The notes under the pieces: generated by a model
Databases searched by the model: none
Seen by the model: only the letters and a program-made list of their open reading frames with translations
Told to the model about the DNA's origin: nothing
In this document: positions 1 through 9,269 of the stretch, piece after piece
How positions within the stretch are numbered: position 1 is the first letter of the stretch
Layout: each line of letters starts with the position of its first letter
Assembly (NCBI RefSeq): GCF_019279795.1
Contig: NC_056738.1
Span: 472,458,552 to 472,522,551 of the forward strand
DNA: 64,000 nt
From: Protopterus annectens
Taxonomy: Eukaryota; Chordata; Ceratodontiformes; Protopteridae
Reading direction: 5' to 3'
Position numbers and translations under genes: made by a program

Positions 1-88
1 GGTGATCTGGATAAGGTATCTGTCAGATAAAGTAGTTTTCCTTTTGTATAGACCATTTTAAAGTTGTACTTTTGCAATTTTAGCATCA
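1..88 (-). pseudogene. Gypsy RNase H C-terminal piece beyond the PLE-1 insertion
   Basis: Read on the minus strand from base 88 downwards, one open frame gives MMLKLQKYNFKMVY followed by a stretch ending DTLSRS. This is the conserved end of gypsy RNase H, where a Tyr-Lys-Pro-Gly-like segment leads to DTLSR. It repeats the MMLKLQ text that ends the larger RNase H piece at about 1994, so the two were contiguous before PLE-1 inserted and the overlap is a target-site duplication. Confidence 0.75.
70..88. repeat. Target-site duplication of PLE-1, left copy
   Basis: TTTTGCAATTTTAGCATCA directly abuts the left arm. The partner at 1993-2011 is TTTTGTAATTTGAGCATCA, with two mismatches in 19. Both encode the same gypsy RNase H residues on the minus strand, which supports duplication of the target. 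Confidence 0.7.
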
Positions 89-309
89 TTGAACTGAAAC
101 AGAACACAATAAAAGTCGGCCAAAAAGAGTTAATGCTATTTATTATAAATTACACTTTCAGCTAGGACAGTGCCTAGCCTTCTTCAGACAAACAGTTAAA
201 ATATGGTAAACCAATGCCTTTTATCTAATCAAGTCAGTGATGTCATCAATTAAGCAATGTTGTTAGTAACCATAACAACATATTATTGCAGCCTACTTTT
301 ATATAACAA
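89..309 (-). repeat. PLE-1 left inverted arm (pseudo-LTR)
   Basis: The reverse complement of this block matches 1745-1965 almost base for base over 221 bp. It follows the ORF on the minus strand, so it is the 3' region of the element; it includes a hammerhead-like motif at 154-188. Confidence 0.85.
154..188 (-). ncRNA. Hammerhead-ribozyme-like motif, PLE-1 left arm
   Basis: On the minus strand the motif reads CTGAAGA, then a hairpin with stem GGCTAGG/CCTAGCT and loop CACTGT, then GAAA. CUGANGA plus a helix plus GAAA is the hammerhead core, and PLE terminal repeats are known to carry hammerheads. One extra A lies before the stem and the closing pair is G-U. I could not assign helices I and III or the cleavage site, so activity is not shown. 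Confidence 0.5.
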
Positions 310-643
310 GTTATAACTCATTAACCTATAATACAGGAAATGATGAACAAAACAATATATATTCCTATCTCATCTTATGTTTAAAAACACACTTATATGT
401 GTATACATGTTAAAAACTGAACTATACAAATTTAATAACAACATACTCTACTTAAAACACTAAATCAAATTGATACTATACAAGTCAAATTCATAAAAAT
501 ACTTATGAATTCCCTGGTTCTCCTTTGTGTGAATATAAGGACTAAAAAGTACCTAATTAAACAAACGCTGCACTAACCAACCTTTAATTCCTGGTTAAAC
601 TGTCATATGCAAAAACTTTGTATATTTGCATTGTATTCAATTT

Positions 644-1720
644 TTATCTATTCAAAGTTAGGAGTTTCAACAGACTTTTAATGGAAATACTATCATTAAT
701 CCCTGGGGGCATATAAGCCCTCGTTCGCACTTGCCACTTCAGTTCATCTATTTCGAGCAAAATTTGCCAAGGACCCCCCCGAATGTTCTCAATTCTCTGT
801 TGTAAAACTGTGAACCTAAAGGTGTGTGCTGGAAATTCAGAGCAGTGTTTGGCTAAAGCATTGTTAAAATCTTTCTTCTTTATTGCATAACAATGCTCAT
901 ATATTCGCTGCCTAAAACGTCTCTCCGTTTTCCCAATGTAAAACACGTTACATGAATTACAACAAGCAGCGTAAATCACACCCTTAGATTCACAGTTGAA
1001 TTTTCCTTTTATTTTATATGTATTGTGGTTCAAAACCACCTGGTTACCAACCAGAATGTGTTTACATTGTGAACATGAACCACATTTAAACGTCCCATTA
1101 ATTCTCCCATACGAATTCCTGCTGTTAATGTTGCTCTCTAAGAGGGCTTTAAGATTTTGACCACGTCTGTATACTATTCTAGGGCTAGAACCAAGAATTC
1201 TAGAAAGGGAATCATCATTTTTAATGAGGTCCCAATTTTTATTTATTACCTCTCTAATAGACCAAAAATCTAAAGAGAATGTATACAAAAAGCTGGCTTG
1301 ATAACTTACATTACCAGCTTTTTTATTTGGCAATTCATTAGATAGACTAGCCAATCCATTAAGGACTGAGTGAGAAGATGAGCTTGATTGTCCTTTTAAT
1401 AAAGGAATAAAATAACCAACATTACGCTTGAAAACTACTTCTTTTTTTGTGTTGTTAACAAGTTGACTAGGATAGCCTCTTTTAATAAACATGTTACAAA
1501 GATGGTCACATTCAGTCTCAAAGTCTAATTCATCCGAAATCATACGGGCGGCCCTCACCATCTGGCCTTTGACCACCGCTTTCTTTTGTTGGTACGGGTG
1601 GTTGCTAGTAAAATGAAGGAAAGTTTGAATACGTCGGTTTCCTATATATAGAACTTTTGTATCTACTATTAGACTTGTCATTAACTAACCAAATGTCCAA
1701 ATAGTTGATCGCGGTTATAT
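644..1720 (-). pseudogene. PLE-1 reverse transcriptase C-terminus plus GIY-YIG endonuclease
   Basis: PLEs encode an RT related to telomerase followed by a GIY-YIG nuclease that nicks target DNA. The 345-codon frame 644-1681 holds the RT thumb (TFLHFTSNHPYQQKKA, then FIKRGYPSQLV), a Cys-rich linker (FKCGSCSQCKHILVGN) and GIY-YIG motifs GVIYAACC and FYIGKTERRFRQRIYEH, followed by the family's C-terminal tail (PPGINDS). Upstream text NYLDIWLVND and SIYRKPTYSN (about 1640-1720) is the preceding RT segment but in another frame, so a frame shift lies near 1630-1645 and the ATG at 1681 is fortuitous. The RT palm with its catalytic Asp pair is absent. Confidence 0.85.
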
Positions 1721-1744
1721 CTATGTTATAAGTAAACTATATAT

Positions 1745-1965
1745 TTGTTATATAAAAGTAGGCTGCAATAATATGTTGTTATGGTTACTAACAACATTGC
1801 TTAATTGATGACATCACTGACTTGATTAGATAAAAGGCATTGGTTTACCATATTTTAACTGTTTGTCTGAAGAAGGCTAGGCACTGTCCTAGCTGAAAGT
1901 GTAATTTATAATAAATAGCACTAACTCTTTTTGGCTGACTTTTATTGTGTTCCGTTTCAGTTCAA
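1745..1965 (+). repeat. PLE-1 right inverted arm (pseudo-LTR)
   Basis: Inverted copy of 89-309. It starts within about 25 bp of the truncated RT frame and ends in GTTTCAGTTCAA, the complement of the left end. Isolated differences, such as the base after GTGTTC, show slight divergence since duplication. Confidence 0.85.
1866..1900 (+). ncRNA. Hammerhead-ribozyme-like motif, PLE-1 right arm
   Basis: Inverted twin of the 154-188 motif, with the same CTGAAGA core (1867-1873), 7 bp hairpin and GAAA (1895-1898) on the plus strand. Two copies in divergent orientation follow from the inverted arms. Helices I and III are not assigned. Confidence 0.5.
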
Positions 1966-1992
1966 CAGTTCGTTGTTTGTGGATTCTTGGTG

Positions 1993-2011
1993 TTTTGTAA
2001 TTTGAGCATCA
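1993..2011. repeat. Target-site duplication of PLE-1, right copy
   Basis: Right partner of 70-88. About 27 bp (1966-1992) that match neither the arm nor the gypsy frame lie between it and the right arm. Confidence 0.65.
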
Positions 2012-2366
2012 TTCTTTGTAATCTTGCTGGAGCTGAATGCATAGGCTTCTTTAAAATAGTGACTAGAGGTTGGTGGTAAGTTTTAATCTGAATAACTCGA
2101 CCATAGATATAATCATGAAACTTCAAACATGCAAATATTATTGCCAAAAGTTCTTTCTCAATTTGAGCATATTGCATTTCAGTTTGTGTGAGTGTTCTAG
2201 ATGCATTGGTTACTGGTCTGCCCTCTTGAAGAGTAACTGCACCAAGACCAAATTTTGAAGCATCATAGAAAAGAGTGACTGGTTTATTTATATCATAGTA
2301 TCTTAATGTAGGTGGGGTGGCAATATTCTGCTTAAGGTCTTCAAATGGTTTCTGATGCTGTTCCAA
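1994..2366 (-). pseudogene. Gypsy RNase H domain fragment
   Basis: RNase H degrades the RNA strand of the RNA-DNA hybrid during reverse transcription. The minus-strand frame contains a first catalytic Asp segment (LFYDASKFGLGAV), a Glu-bearing helix (YAQIEKELLAIIFACLKF) and a Tyr-Gly segment (HDYIYGRVIQIKTYHQPL), in the order seen in Ty3/gypsy pol. The usual Asp in the 'TDH(K/Q)PL' position is Tyr-His here, so a catalytic residue appears lost. The frame runs out in non-family residues after MMLKLQ, where the PLE-1 insertion begins. No start codon belongs to it; it is an internal polyprotein domain. Confidence 0.8.
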
Positions 2367-2459
2367 CCATGATCACATAACACTTTTGCATGTCTGCTCT
2401 CTTAAAGGTGCTGGCAAATCACTGAAGTCTGGTATAAACTTTCCTAAATAGTTGACCAT

Positions 2460-3300
2460 GCCTAGGAAATGCCTAGGAAATGCTGTAGAGCTTAAATATT
2501 GTCTGGTGCTGACATCTCAAGAATGGCTGCTTGCTTGGTTGGGTCTGGTCTCATACCAGTACTGGTTAAAAAATTACCCACATATGTAACTTCTGGTAGT
2601 CTGAATTTACACTTCAGAGGATTGAGCTTTAAGCTTACTTCACATGCTCTGTCTAGAACTCTCTTTAGGTTTCTGTCATGCTCTACTTTACCATGGCCTC
2701 CATCCAATAAATAATCTACTATTATGGCACAAGAATAACCTGAAAACATTTGCTCCATTGCACACTGGAAGACTTCACTTGCAGAATTTATTTCAAATGG
2801 CAGTCTTAGAAATCTGTATCTGCCAAATGGTGTACCAAAACTGTTTAGTAATGAGGATTTGCGATCAAGCATCACTTGCCAAAATGAACTTTTTGCATCC
2901 AAGACAGAAAAAACAATGGCATTCGGTATTAGAGCTACAACAACTTCGACTGTACGCATTGGATGATGCGGTCTCTTCAATGATTTGTTCAGATCTCTTG
3001 GGTCAATACATATTTTGATTTTGTCTGAGCCTTTTTTGTGAGCTGCTACCATAGACAACACCCATTTAATTAGTTCTGTGACTGGACAAATCACACCTTC
3101 TGTACCATTTTACCCAACTGAGCCTTAACTTTATCCTACATAGCTACCAGAACTCTTCTTGTTGGTCTGACTACTAGAGTGGCCTCTGGGTCTAACTTTA
3201 TGGAATACACAACTGAAAGTTTTCCAAACTTGTCATTGAAAACATCAGCATACTTTTAGAAAATGGCTTCAGAAAAATTGGACTAGGATATGCACTTATG
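2460..3300 (-). pseudogene. Gypsy reverse transcriptase fragment, catalytic Asp mutated
   Basis: Reverse transcriptase domain of Ty3/gypsy type. Visible on the minus strand are CIDPRDLNKSLKRPHHPM (finger/palm entry), FSVLDAKSSFWQV (motif A, Asp present), FGRYRFLRLPFEINSASEVFQ (motif B region) and AIIVDYLLDGG, where family members have a Val-Asp-Asp core: the second catalytic Asp is Tyr, so the enzyme would be inactive. The open frame covers 2492-3094. Upstream text in another frame, at about 3120-3300 (FGKLSVVYSIKLDPEA), is the usual segment between protease and RT and contains an internal TAG, so at least one frame shift and one stop precede the palm. The same FGKLSVVYSIK text recurs at 7207-7241. 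Confidence 0.85.
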
Positions 3301-3377
3301 TGATGAACTTCTTTGGTAAAAGAAAGCAGATTCAATCTCAAACTGTCTTTGAGACCCAATAATGACTGTACTGATCT

Positions 3378-3641
3378 TCAGACTGCATAGAATAACAAGC
3401 TGTAACAGTTCCTAGCCAAATAACATGAAAGCATCACTGAGCCTTCGGTTTGAATTTCTTCACCTCCATAAGCAACAAGTTTCGCATAACTGGCCACATT
3501 GAGTTGTTCATTACTTCTCACTTTAGCAAATGTGTCTGCTGATATAATATTACACTTTGAACCAGTGTCTACTTTAAGCTCTGTGGATTTACCATAGATC
3601 CAGATTGTACAAAACACTTCGCTCTTTGCCAATAAATTCAC
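3378..3641 (-). pseudogene. Gypsy aspartic protease fragment
   Basis: Retropepsin-like domain that would cleave the polyprotein. The minus-strand frame shows the active-site segment LKVDTGSKCNIISADTFAKV: the Asp-Thr-Gly triad is intact and is followed by the usual hydrophobic strand. It lies upstream of the RT fragment with about 80 bp between open frames. The preceding minus-strand text (VELQQSTFYVDGVSVIGE, about 3650-3715) continues the same polyprotein. The frame ends in a stop at 3378 before the RT. Confidence 0.75.
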
Positions 3642-3835
3642 TGCATCAACTCTCTCACCAATTACTGATACACCATCTACATAGAAAGTGGACTGCTGCA
3701 GCTCTACTTGATCAATTTGCTTTTGTGTGACCCTTCTTTACAACTATGTGGGGATTGCTTGATTTGCAAAACTTTTGGGGCAGACCTCCCCTTAATGCAA
3801 CTCATCCCACAGAAGGTATGGATACTTTGCTAGGC

Positions 3836-4085
3836 TGGCAGTACCAGCAGTCCATCGCTATTCTTCCACTGTTCAAGTGAAGAAGTTCTATGCACAAGGG
3901 GACCATCACACTAACCAGGTAACACTGGAGGGACAGCTGATTCCAATGCTGCTCTTGCTATGGTACAATGACCAGTCTGTTATGTGCTACATACTCAAGC
4001 AAAAGGATATATGATCTTATTTACCAAGCAGCAGTAATGCAGTTCTGACAATTGGACATAGACACAGGGGCATCACCTTCTCAAC
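3836..4085. other. Unassigned stretch between gypsy and CR1-A
   Basis: I see no open frame with family motifs and no tandem repeats. It may be decayed gypsy gag on the minus strand, because it lies directly upstream of the possible zinc-knuckle remnant. Confidence 0.4.
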
Positions 4086-4089
4086 AGAC

Positions 4090-5480
4090 TCAGGTTCTTG
4101 GCAAATTCTTCTGAGTAAGCGATATGCCACTGAGTACAGCCGGAGTTTTTTCAGTCAGGCTGCATAGGACATATGTTTGAGGCCAGTAATCCTCTTGGTG
4201 AGGTGCTTTTGTGGTCTTTCCAGCTGTTGGAAGTGTCTTGTGAGGTACATCCCAAATGGGGCATTGTACTCTATGATGGGTCTGATAAGTGATGAGTAGA
4301 GGGGCACTATAACCTCTTTATTTCTAGATGCAAACCCCTTAGTAATTAGATAGGCCACATAGAAGGATTTCCTAACTACTTTGACAATATGATTGTCAAA
4401 GGAAAGATTACTATCCACCTGGGTCCCCAGATCTCTTATTACCTCTTCTGTATTAAGGGGGCTGCCGCCTATGTGGTAATTCGTGGGTGTTTGGTTTTTC
4501 CCAAATGGGATGACTTTGCATTTTTTGGCATTTAGCTTGAGGCCATGACTTTGGCACCAGGTGTCTGTCTCAGTAAGGCCTTTTTGAAGGATGTCCATGT
4601 CAGCTGGAGAGCTGATTATGGCTCCCAGTTTGCAGTCATCGGCGAACTTGGTTAGTCATAGTCCTCCTGTGTTTGCCTGTACTTCTGAGAAATATATGCT
4701 GAACAGTAGGGGTCCCAGAACCGAGCCTTGCGGGACACCACCTGTTTCTGGTTTAGAGTCAGACCTGGAGCCCGCTATTCTTACTGTTTGAGTTCTATCT
4801 GTATGTCAGTTGGCAACCCATTTTGTGATGTAGTGGTTTATGTTCAGGCTGGTGAGTTTTTCTATAAGTGAGGAATGGTGTTGAACACCTTGGCGAGATC
4901 AAGGTAGGCTGTGTGAACCACCTTTCCCTTGTCTATGGCCTTTGTGACTGTCTCGAAGAAGTCAACCAGGTTTAGTAGGCATGATCTGCCCTTAACAAAG
5001 CCGAACTGGGTCGGGTCAAGTGTTTGGAGGTTCTTCCCAATGTCTTTGTTAATGAGTTCCATGATGATGCGCTCCATAGCCTTGCAGACTAGGCTAGTCA
5101 GGCTTATGGGGTGATAGTTACCAGGGTCAGTTGTGGCCCCTCCTTTCTGGAGCAGAATAACCATTGCTGTGCACCATTCTGTGGGCATGTAGCCTGTGGA
5201 GAGGCTGATGTTGAACAGCGTGTTTAGGTGGGGGGCTAGTTCGTTCTGTAGTTCGTGCAAGACGCAGCCTGGGACACCATCTGGCTCTATTGATGCTGTG
5301 TTTTTGGCTTTTGAAAGGGCTTTCACCTGTGCTTCTGTGATTTCCGGGACACTACACATTTCCGGTATTGTTGTGGGCCCTTTTGAAGATGAGAGGGAAG
5401 TGAAGTTTGCACTGAATCTATCTGCCAGGATGTTAGCAATATCAGTAGGTTCAGTATATTTTGTGCTATTTTGCACTAGC
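4090..5480 (-). pseudogene. CR1-A reverse transcriptase
   Basis: Non-LTR reverse transcriptase. On the minus strand: TDIANILADRFS (N-terminal helix), PDGVPGCVLHEL, MVILLQKGGATTDPGNYHPI (motif 1-2), FGFVKGRSCLLNLVDFFE, YLDLAKVFNTIPH (motif A), then GVPQGSVLGPLLFSIYF (motif B), KFADDCKLG (motif C, both Asp present), LKLNAKKCKVIPFG and a C-terminal thumb ending HMSYAA. In motif A the usual AFDT reads VFNT. Frames 4862-5476 and 4155-4598 are separated by stops in the 4599-4861 interval, including one after TGGL. Confidence 0.85.
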
Positions 5481-5686
5481 TCAGAGCATATCTGTGAGTT
5501 GCCACTTAGATTCTTGACATAGCTAAAGAAGGCTTTGTGGTTATCTTTTGAATCCTTGGCTATTTTTCTTTCAAAGTTAGCCTTGGATGATTTTATGAGG
5601 GACCTTAGTTTCTTACTGATACTGATTAGGGATGTCTTCCCTTCTTGGGATTTGCTTTTTTTCTGAACTAGTTTCCTCCTTCTGTT

Positions 5687-6740
5687 TTATAACCTGTTTA
5701 TGGCAGGGGTCCACCAGACTGGTTTCCTTCTCTTAGGGGAGTGAGTCTTGGTTTTGCTAGGGATGGAATGATCCCTGCATCCTTGTAGGTGCTCATAGAG
5801 TGCAATTGTAAAGGATTCTGCATCTTGGGCAGTGTTATCCTTTAGCGTGGGGGCTGTGAAACTTACCACCTCTGCCTTAAGTAAGGTGAAGTTTGCTTTA
5901 GAAAAGTTTTTCACTGTGATTTCCTTGGTTGGGGGTGGTGGTAGGGTGTGGACATCCAGGGTGATTAGTTTATGGTCTGATCTAGCCAGTGATGGGTTGA
6001 CCTCCGGTACAGAACACCTGTCGCCCATGTTGGTGATGACCAGGTCCAATATGTTGTTGCCTCTAGTAGGGGAGTTTACCAGCTGATCCAGGGCATTTCA
6101 GTTGATAAATTCCAGGAAGCGCTGAGCCTGGGAGTTTGTACTCAAGTAGTTTTCCCAGTTAATGGTAGGGTAATTGAAATCGCCCAATATCAGGGTGTTC
6201 GGTAGGACCTTCATGTTTTCCAGTGTCTCCAGAAAGGCGGAGTGGCAGTCCTGGGTCATGGAGGGTGATCTGTAGCAGGCCACAATTTGCATTGCAGATT
6301 TGCCCAATGTTAGTTGCATATGGATGATCTCAGAGGTATCATGCTGCGCCACTAACCTGGAGGTGTGGGTATCCTTGATGAATATGGATACACCCCCTCC
6401 TTTTGTATTTCGGTCCGTGTTCTGTGGCCAAAATGTGTGGTATGAGTTGTAGCCCAGTAGTGCAGGAGTGCTCTCTGGAGCCTTGAACCAGGTTTCAGTT
6501 ACTGCACAGATGTCGACGTTCTCCATACTTAGGAGTGCTTCAAGCACATGCATTTTGAGATTTAAACTCCTGCCGTTGAGTAGCATCACCCTCATTTTTT
6601 TACTTGTGCTGTTTAAGGTGGTGGGTTTGAATTTTGAGCCTTGCCTAAAAAAGGCACTATGGGGGCAGCAAGAGCCTTGGCCAGTATTTGAAAGCCAAGG
6701 GGTGACAGGTGCAAGCCATCTCTTGCAAAGCAACGTGGCT
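5687..6740 (-). pseudogene. CR1-A APE-like endonuclease and linker
   Basis: Apurinic-type endonuclease that nicks target DNA to prime reverse transcription. On the minus strand: RVMLLNGRSLNLK, VDICAVTETWF (catalytic Glu), GGGVSIFIK, IVACYRSPS, LILGDFNYPTINW (Asp-x-Asn) and ARSDHKLITLDV (terminal Ser-Asp-His). All main motifs are present. An in-frame TGA near 6098 breaks the domain between GDFN and SDH. The tail PKRRKPVWWTPAINRL is the basic linker leading to RT; the same PVWWT text occurs in CR1-B. Confidence 0.85.
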
Positions 6741-7055
6741 TGTCGAGCATGTCATCCCAGGCTGACAGACACTGGATCTCCTTTGAATGACACCAGAAGC
6801 TTAGCCATTTGTTGAAATTGATCATTTTTTTCTTTATACTGAGGTATCATTCTTGGTGAGGGCTGGATGCTACTGAGGGTCAGGGTCATACCTGCCTGGG
6901 CTACATGGTCAAAGAGCTCTTCCATGTCTCTTTTCATGTAGTTCAGGGAGGTACGTCTCAGGTCATTCACACCAACATGAACAATGACAGAGTCATATTT
7001 GTACTTGTTCTGGAGTGACCTGAGTGCTATGTGGCGGATTCTGGCTCCAGTAGTC
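6640..7055 (-). pseudogene. CR1-A ORF1 fragment: SGNH/GDSL-type esterase domain
   Basis: CR1 ORF1 proteins carry a lipase/esterase-like SGNH domain. Visible on the minus strand are TTGARIRHIALRSL (block II Gly), VIVHVGVNDLRRTSLNYM (block III, Gly and Asn of GxND) and CFARDGLHLSPLGFQILAKAL (block V, with the Asp-x-x-His pair intact). Block I with the catalytic Ser is missing because the element is truncated at about 7055; CR1-B shows it at about 15420. The reading is split over two frames (6752-6970 and 6613-6825). A polar segment, PQYKEKNDQFQQMAKLL, lies between blocks III and V. Confidence 0.75.
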
Positions 7056-7241
7056 TGGAGAGTACCAGAAGTTACATATGTAGGTCATTTATTAACCAGT
7101 ACTGGCTTGAGACCAGACCCGACCAAGCAAGCAGCCATTCTAGTGGAGCCAGAATCTGCCACATAACACAAGCACTCAGGTCACTCCAGAAGAAGTACAA
7201 TGGCCACTAGTTTGGCAAACTTTCAGTTGTGTATTCCATAA
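7056..7241 (+). other. Chimeric junction: gypsy-CR1-gypsy fragments in 185 bp
   Basis: Three plus-strand pieces are joined: 7062-7140 is gypsy RT (PEVTYVGHLLTSTGLRPDP, homologous to minus-strand 2500-2600); 7141-7196 is CR1 ORF1 (GARICHITQALRSL, homologous to minus-strand 7000-7050); 7207-7241 is the gypsy inter-domain segment (FGKLSVVYSIK, homologous to about 3200-3240 minus). R2/R4-like LINE sequence on the minus strand follows. Each piece is inverted relative to its larger relative to the left, so they may derive from those neighbours by inversion or template switching. Confidence 0.75.
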
Positions 7242-7549
7242 AGTCTTCATAGATATTTCTCCAGAATGTATCTATTTCTTCTCTTTTTGGTGTGTTCCAA
7301 TTCCTTTTGCCTTGTTTCCCAATTCTCTATGAAACTTTTTGGGTTGGGTCATCAATAAATTGCTTATTTTGCACCTTTCGTTTATATTTATCTGTGTATC
7401 TTCGAAAGTTTTCTGGCTGTGCTGATATTTTTCATTTATTATTTGAGATAGTGCACAATAGCTCCTGATCTGTTCTGATACTGCACACTGATTTTATCAC
7501 ATATATCTTTCTGAGTATTTGTGTTGATCTGTTCCCATTTTCTATATTT
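7133..7549. repeat. 417 bp direct repeat, copy 1
   Basis: Near-identical to 8281-8697 (offset 1148, only a few mismatches seen). It starts inside the gypsy piece (AGCCATTCTAGTGG) and ends inside R2/R4-like LINE sequence (TTCTATATTT). Confidence 0.9.
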
Positions 7550-8280
7550 TTTTATATCGACGTTTTAAAATAAGAGGCTTGTAGTATGATTGATTTTGCA
7601 GATGTAAAAAATGGCACACTACTAACAAAATGTATCAATAATTTAGTATAATAAGTATCTTTATATGTGCAACTTTTTATGGTATATGTACGGTAATTTG
7701 CCATTTTTAGGGGTTTAGAAATAATCACATTTATTGCCTATATAAGGCAAGGTACAAACATAGTATAATATGTTTTCAATATCCATTTATTTTTAAAAAT
7801 GGATGATTTTTAAAATGTATGATTTTTAACAGAATTTTTTAAGGACAATTGCATGGATGTTTAAGGTTTACTTCATGGATATGCATTTAATACCAATATG
7901 AACAAATGATAGAATTAAGATATAACAAACAAACAAAAAATCAACTAATACTATTAGGTTGTATCAGACACAAAGAATAACCCTGTGGCTTTAAATGTAA
8001 TGTAATTTTGCAACTAATTGATTATTAATTAAGTAATTAAGGAGGACAAAACAGTATAAAAGAAGTTGCTGGAAATGAATTAAAATGTCTTGATAAAGCC
8101 TGGGAGGGCCCGGGTGAAAGCGCTTGACGAGATTTGGATACTTTGTGTGTTTTTAATGCTTTTTACTGGTGGAGCTGCAAAATAAAACTTTCTTTCTGCA
8201 CTTTGGTTTGACACCTGGATATCTTACTTCTTCGAATTTACCAGTTGGTGCTGTTTCTACAAGGAGTTGTGTTTGGTTTT
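7550..8280. mobile_element. 731 bp insert between the 417 bp repeats, PLE-like end
   Basis: AT-rich and non-coding. The last 200 bp hold a degenerate hammerhead-like motif (8089-8119) and an AATAAA-containing segment (CAAAATAAAACTTTC, about 8178). A short PLE-type insertion is possible but no PLE protein text is present. What is clear is only that it interrupts, and is flanked by, duplicated target sequence. Confidence 0.45.
8089..8119 (+). ncRNA. Degenerate hammerhead-like motif
   Basis: CTTGATA, then a GC-rich hairpin (GCCTGGG...CCCGGGT), then GAAA. The arrangement resembles the PLE-end motifs at 1866 and 58735, but the CUGANGA core is altered, so it is probably inactive if related. Confidence 0.3.
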
Positions 8281-8697
8281 AGCCATTCTAGTGGAGCCAG
8301 AATCTGCCACATAACACAAGCACTCAGGTCACTCCAGAACAAGTACAATGGCCACTAGTTTGGCAAACTTTCAGTTGTGTATTCCATAAAGTCTTCATAG
8401 ATATTTCTCCAGAATGTATCTATTTCTTCTCTTTTTGGTGTGTTCCAATTCCTTTTGCCTTGTTTCCCAATTCTCTATGAAACTTTTTGGGTTGGGTCAT
8501 CAATAAATTGCTTATTTTGCACCTTTCGTTTATATTTATCTGTGTATCTTCGAAAGTTTTCTGGCTGTGCTGATATTTTTCATTTATTATTTGAGATAGT
8601 GCACAATAGCTCCTGATCTGTTCTGATACTGCACACAGATTTTATCACATATATCTTTCTGAGTATTTGTGTTGATCTGTTCCCATTTTCTATATTT
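8281..8697. repeat. 417 bp direct repeat, copy 2
   Basis: Near-identical to 7133-7549. This copy runs on without a break into the minus-strand R2/R4-like LINE at 8698, so it preserves the original right junction, whereas copy 1 preserves the left junction. Confidence 0.9.
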
Positions 8698-9204
8698 GAT
8701 AATTCCATGATGGCATTTGATTTCTCCCCTTCCTCTTCCTCTGTTTTTGTGGTAAGACTTTATCTGTTATTAATTTAGCTGCACAGTAATATATCCTATT
8801 TACTTTTGTTATCTTGCATAAAGCTCTATGGGCAGTCCTTATTACTGTGTTCATTTGTTTTATCAAATGTTTAACTTTTTTGGTTTTATTGACTTTCTGT
8901 ATTTTATTTCTTTTATTGATCTTAATATGTGTGTCCAAATCTATTAAATCAAGCAACTGTTCTGAGAAGTCATTTTCTTCTAAACTGAGGGCACATTCTT
9001 TGTTCTCTATTCCCTGTGGGCATTCTATAGAAAGTTCCAGAACATCTTCCTGTGCCACATTCTCTTCATCTTTATCCTGTGTCATTCATTGCACTTTCAT
9101 AAGGGAACTCACTGGCCTATCACTCCACAGCATTGATTGCATTCAAGTTGCCACAGTTTCCTGTTCCTCCCCTTTCTGCACAACTCCAACTGAATGTTTT
9201 TTTA
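8393..9204 (-). repeat. Inverted repeat arm 1 (R2/R4-like LINE)
   Basis: The reverse complement matches 10583-11350 at high identity, including ATTCAGTTGGAGTTGTGCAG at one end and GGAGAAATATCTATGAAG at the other. The arms are about 0.8 kb with a 1.38 kb spacer. Confidence 0.85.
8690..9085 (-). pseudogene. R2/R4-like LINE copy B, pre-RT segment
   Basis: 131-codon frame starting MTQDKDEENVAQEDVLELS. An acidic first half is followed by a Lys-rich stretch (KINKRNKIQKVNKTKKVK) and INRIYYCAAKLITDK-like text ending NQMPSWNYQI. It matches the plus-strand frame 10603-11064, except that copy A lacks an in-frame 30 bp (VKHLIKQMNT) present here. No domain is recognised; by position it lies between the N-terminal DNA-binding repeats and the RT. 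Confidence 0.65.
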
Positions 9205-9269
9205 TTGGTTTCCTATGGAAGGCTCCAAAGTACCTTCATATTGCAACTGATCAGATGTTTCTCACTCCA

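Larger units (their letters stand above)
89..1965 (-). mobile_element. PLE-1: 5'-truncated Penelope-like element with inverted ends
   Basis: A 1.88 kb unit carrying the C-terminal part of a PLE polyprotein on the minus strand, bounded by a 221 bp inverted repeat (89-309 and 1745-1965). PLE copies commonly carry such pseudo-LTR arms in direct or inverted arrangement. It sits inside the gypsy RNase H coding region. A 19 bp host segment (70-88) recurs outside the right arm (1993-2011) with two mismatches and is read as the target-site duplication, with about 27 bp of extra sequence at the right junction. The ORF is truncated 5' within RT and carries a frame shift, so it is non-autonomous. Confidence 0.85.
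1..3835 (-). mobile_element. Ty3/gypsy LTR-retrotransposon fragment, split by PLE-1
   Basis: Minus-strand pieces occur in the order protease (3378-3641), reverse transcriptase (about 2460-3300), RNase H (1994-2366) and, beyond the PLE insertion at 89-1965, the end of RNase H (1-88). This order is the pol layout of Ty3/gypsy elements. Upstream of the protease, around 3770-3830, broken frames give Cys/His-rich text that may be a gag zinc-knuckle remnant; this is weak. No LTRs are visible, so the element is truncated on both sides or runs out of the window at base 1. Stops and frame shifts separate the parts, so it is dead. Confidence 0.85.
4085..7055 (-). mobile_element. CR1-A: CR1-like LINE, truncated at both ends
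   Basis: Minus-strand order is ORF1 esterase (about 6640-7055), APE-type endonuclease (about 5970-6740) and reverse transcriptase (about 4090-5480). This is the CR1-clade arrangement, and the same protein text recurs in CR1-B and CR1-C, so it is a resident family. The 5' end is cut within the esterase at about 7055. The 3' end is lost at about 4085, just past the RT C-terminus, so the terminal octamers seen in other copies are missing. Stops at several points split the frames. Confidence 0.85.

Noticed and set aside
7133..8697. LTR retrotransposon with 417 bp LTRs
   Set aside because: The repeats are made of gypsy, CR1 and R2/R4-like LINE fragments, lack LTR-type ends, and flank no coding or primer-binding sequence.
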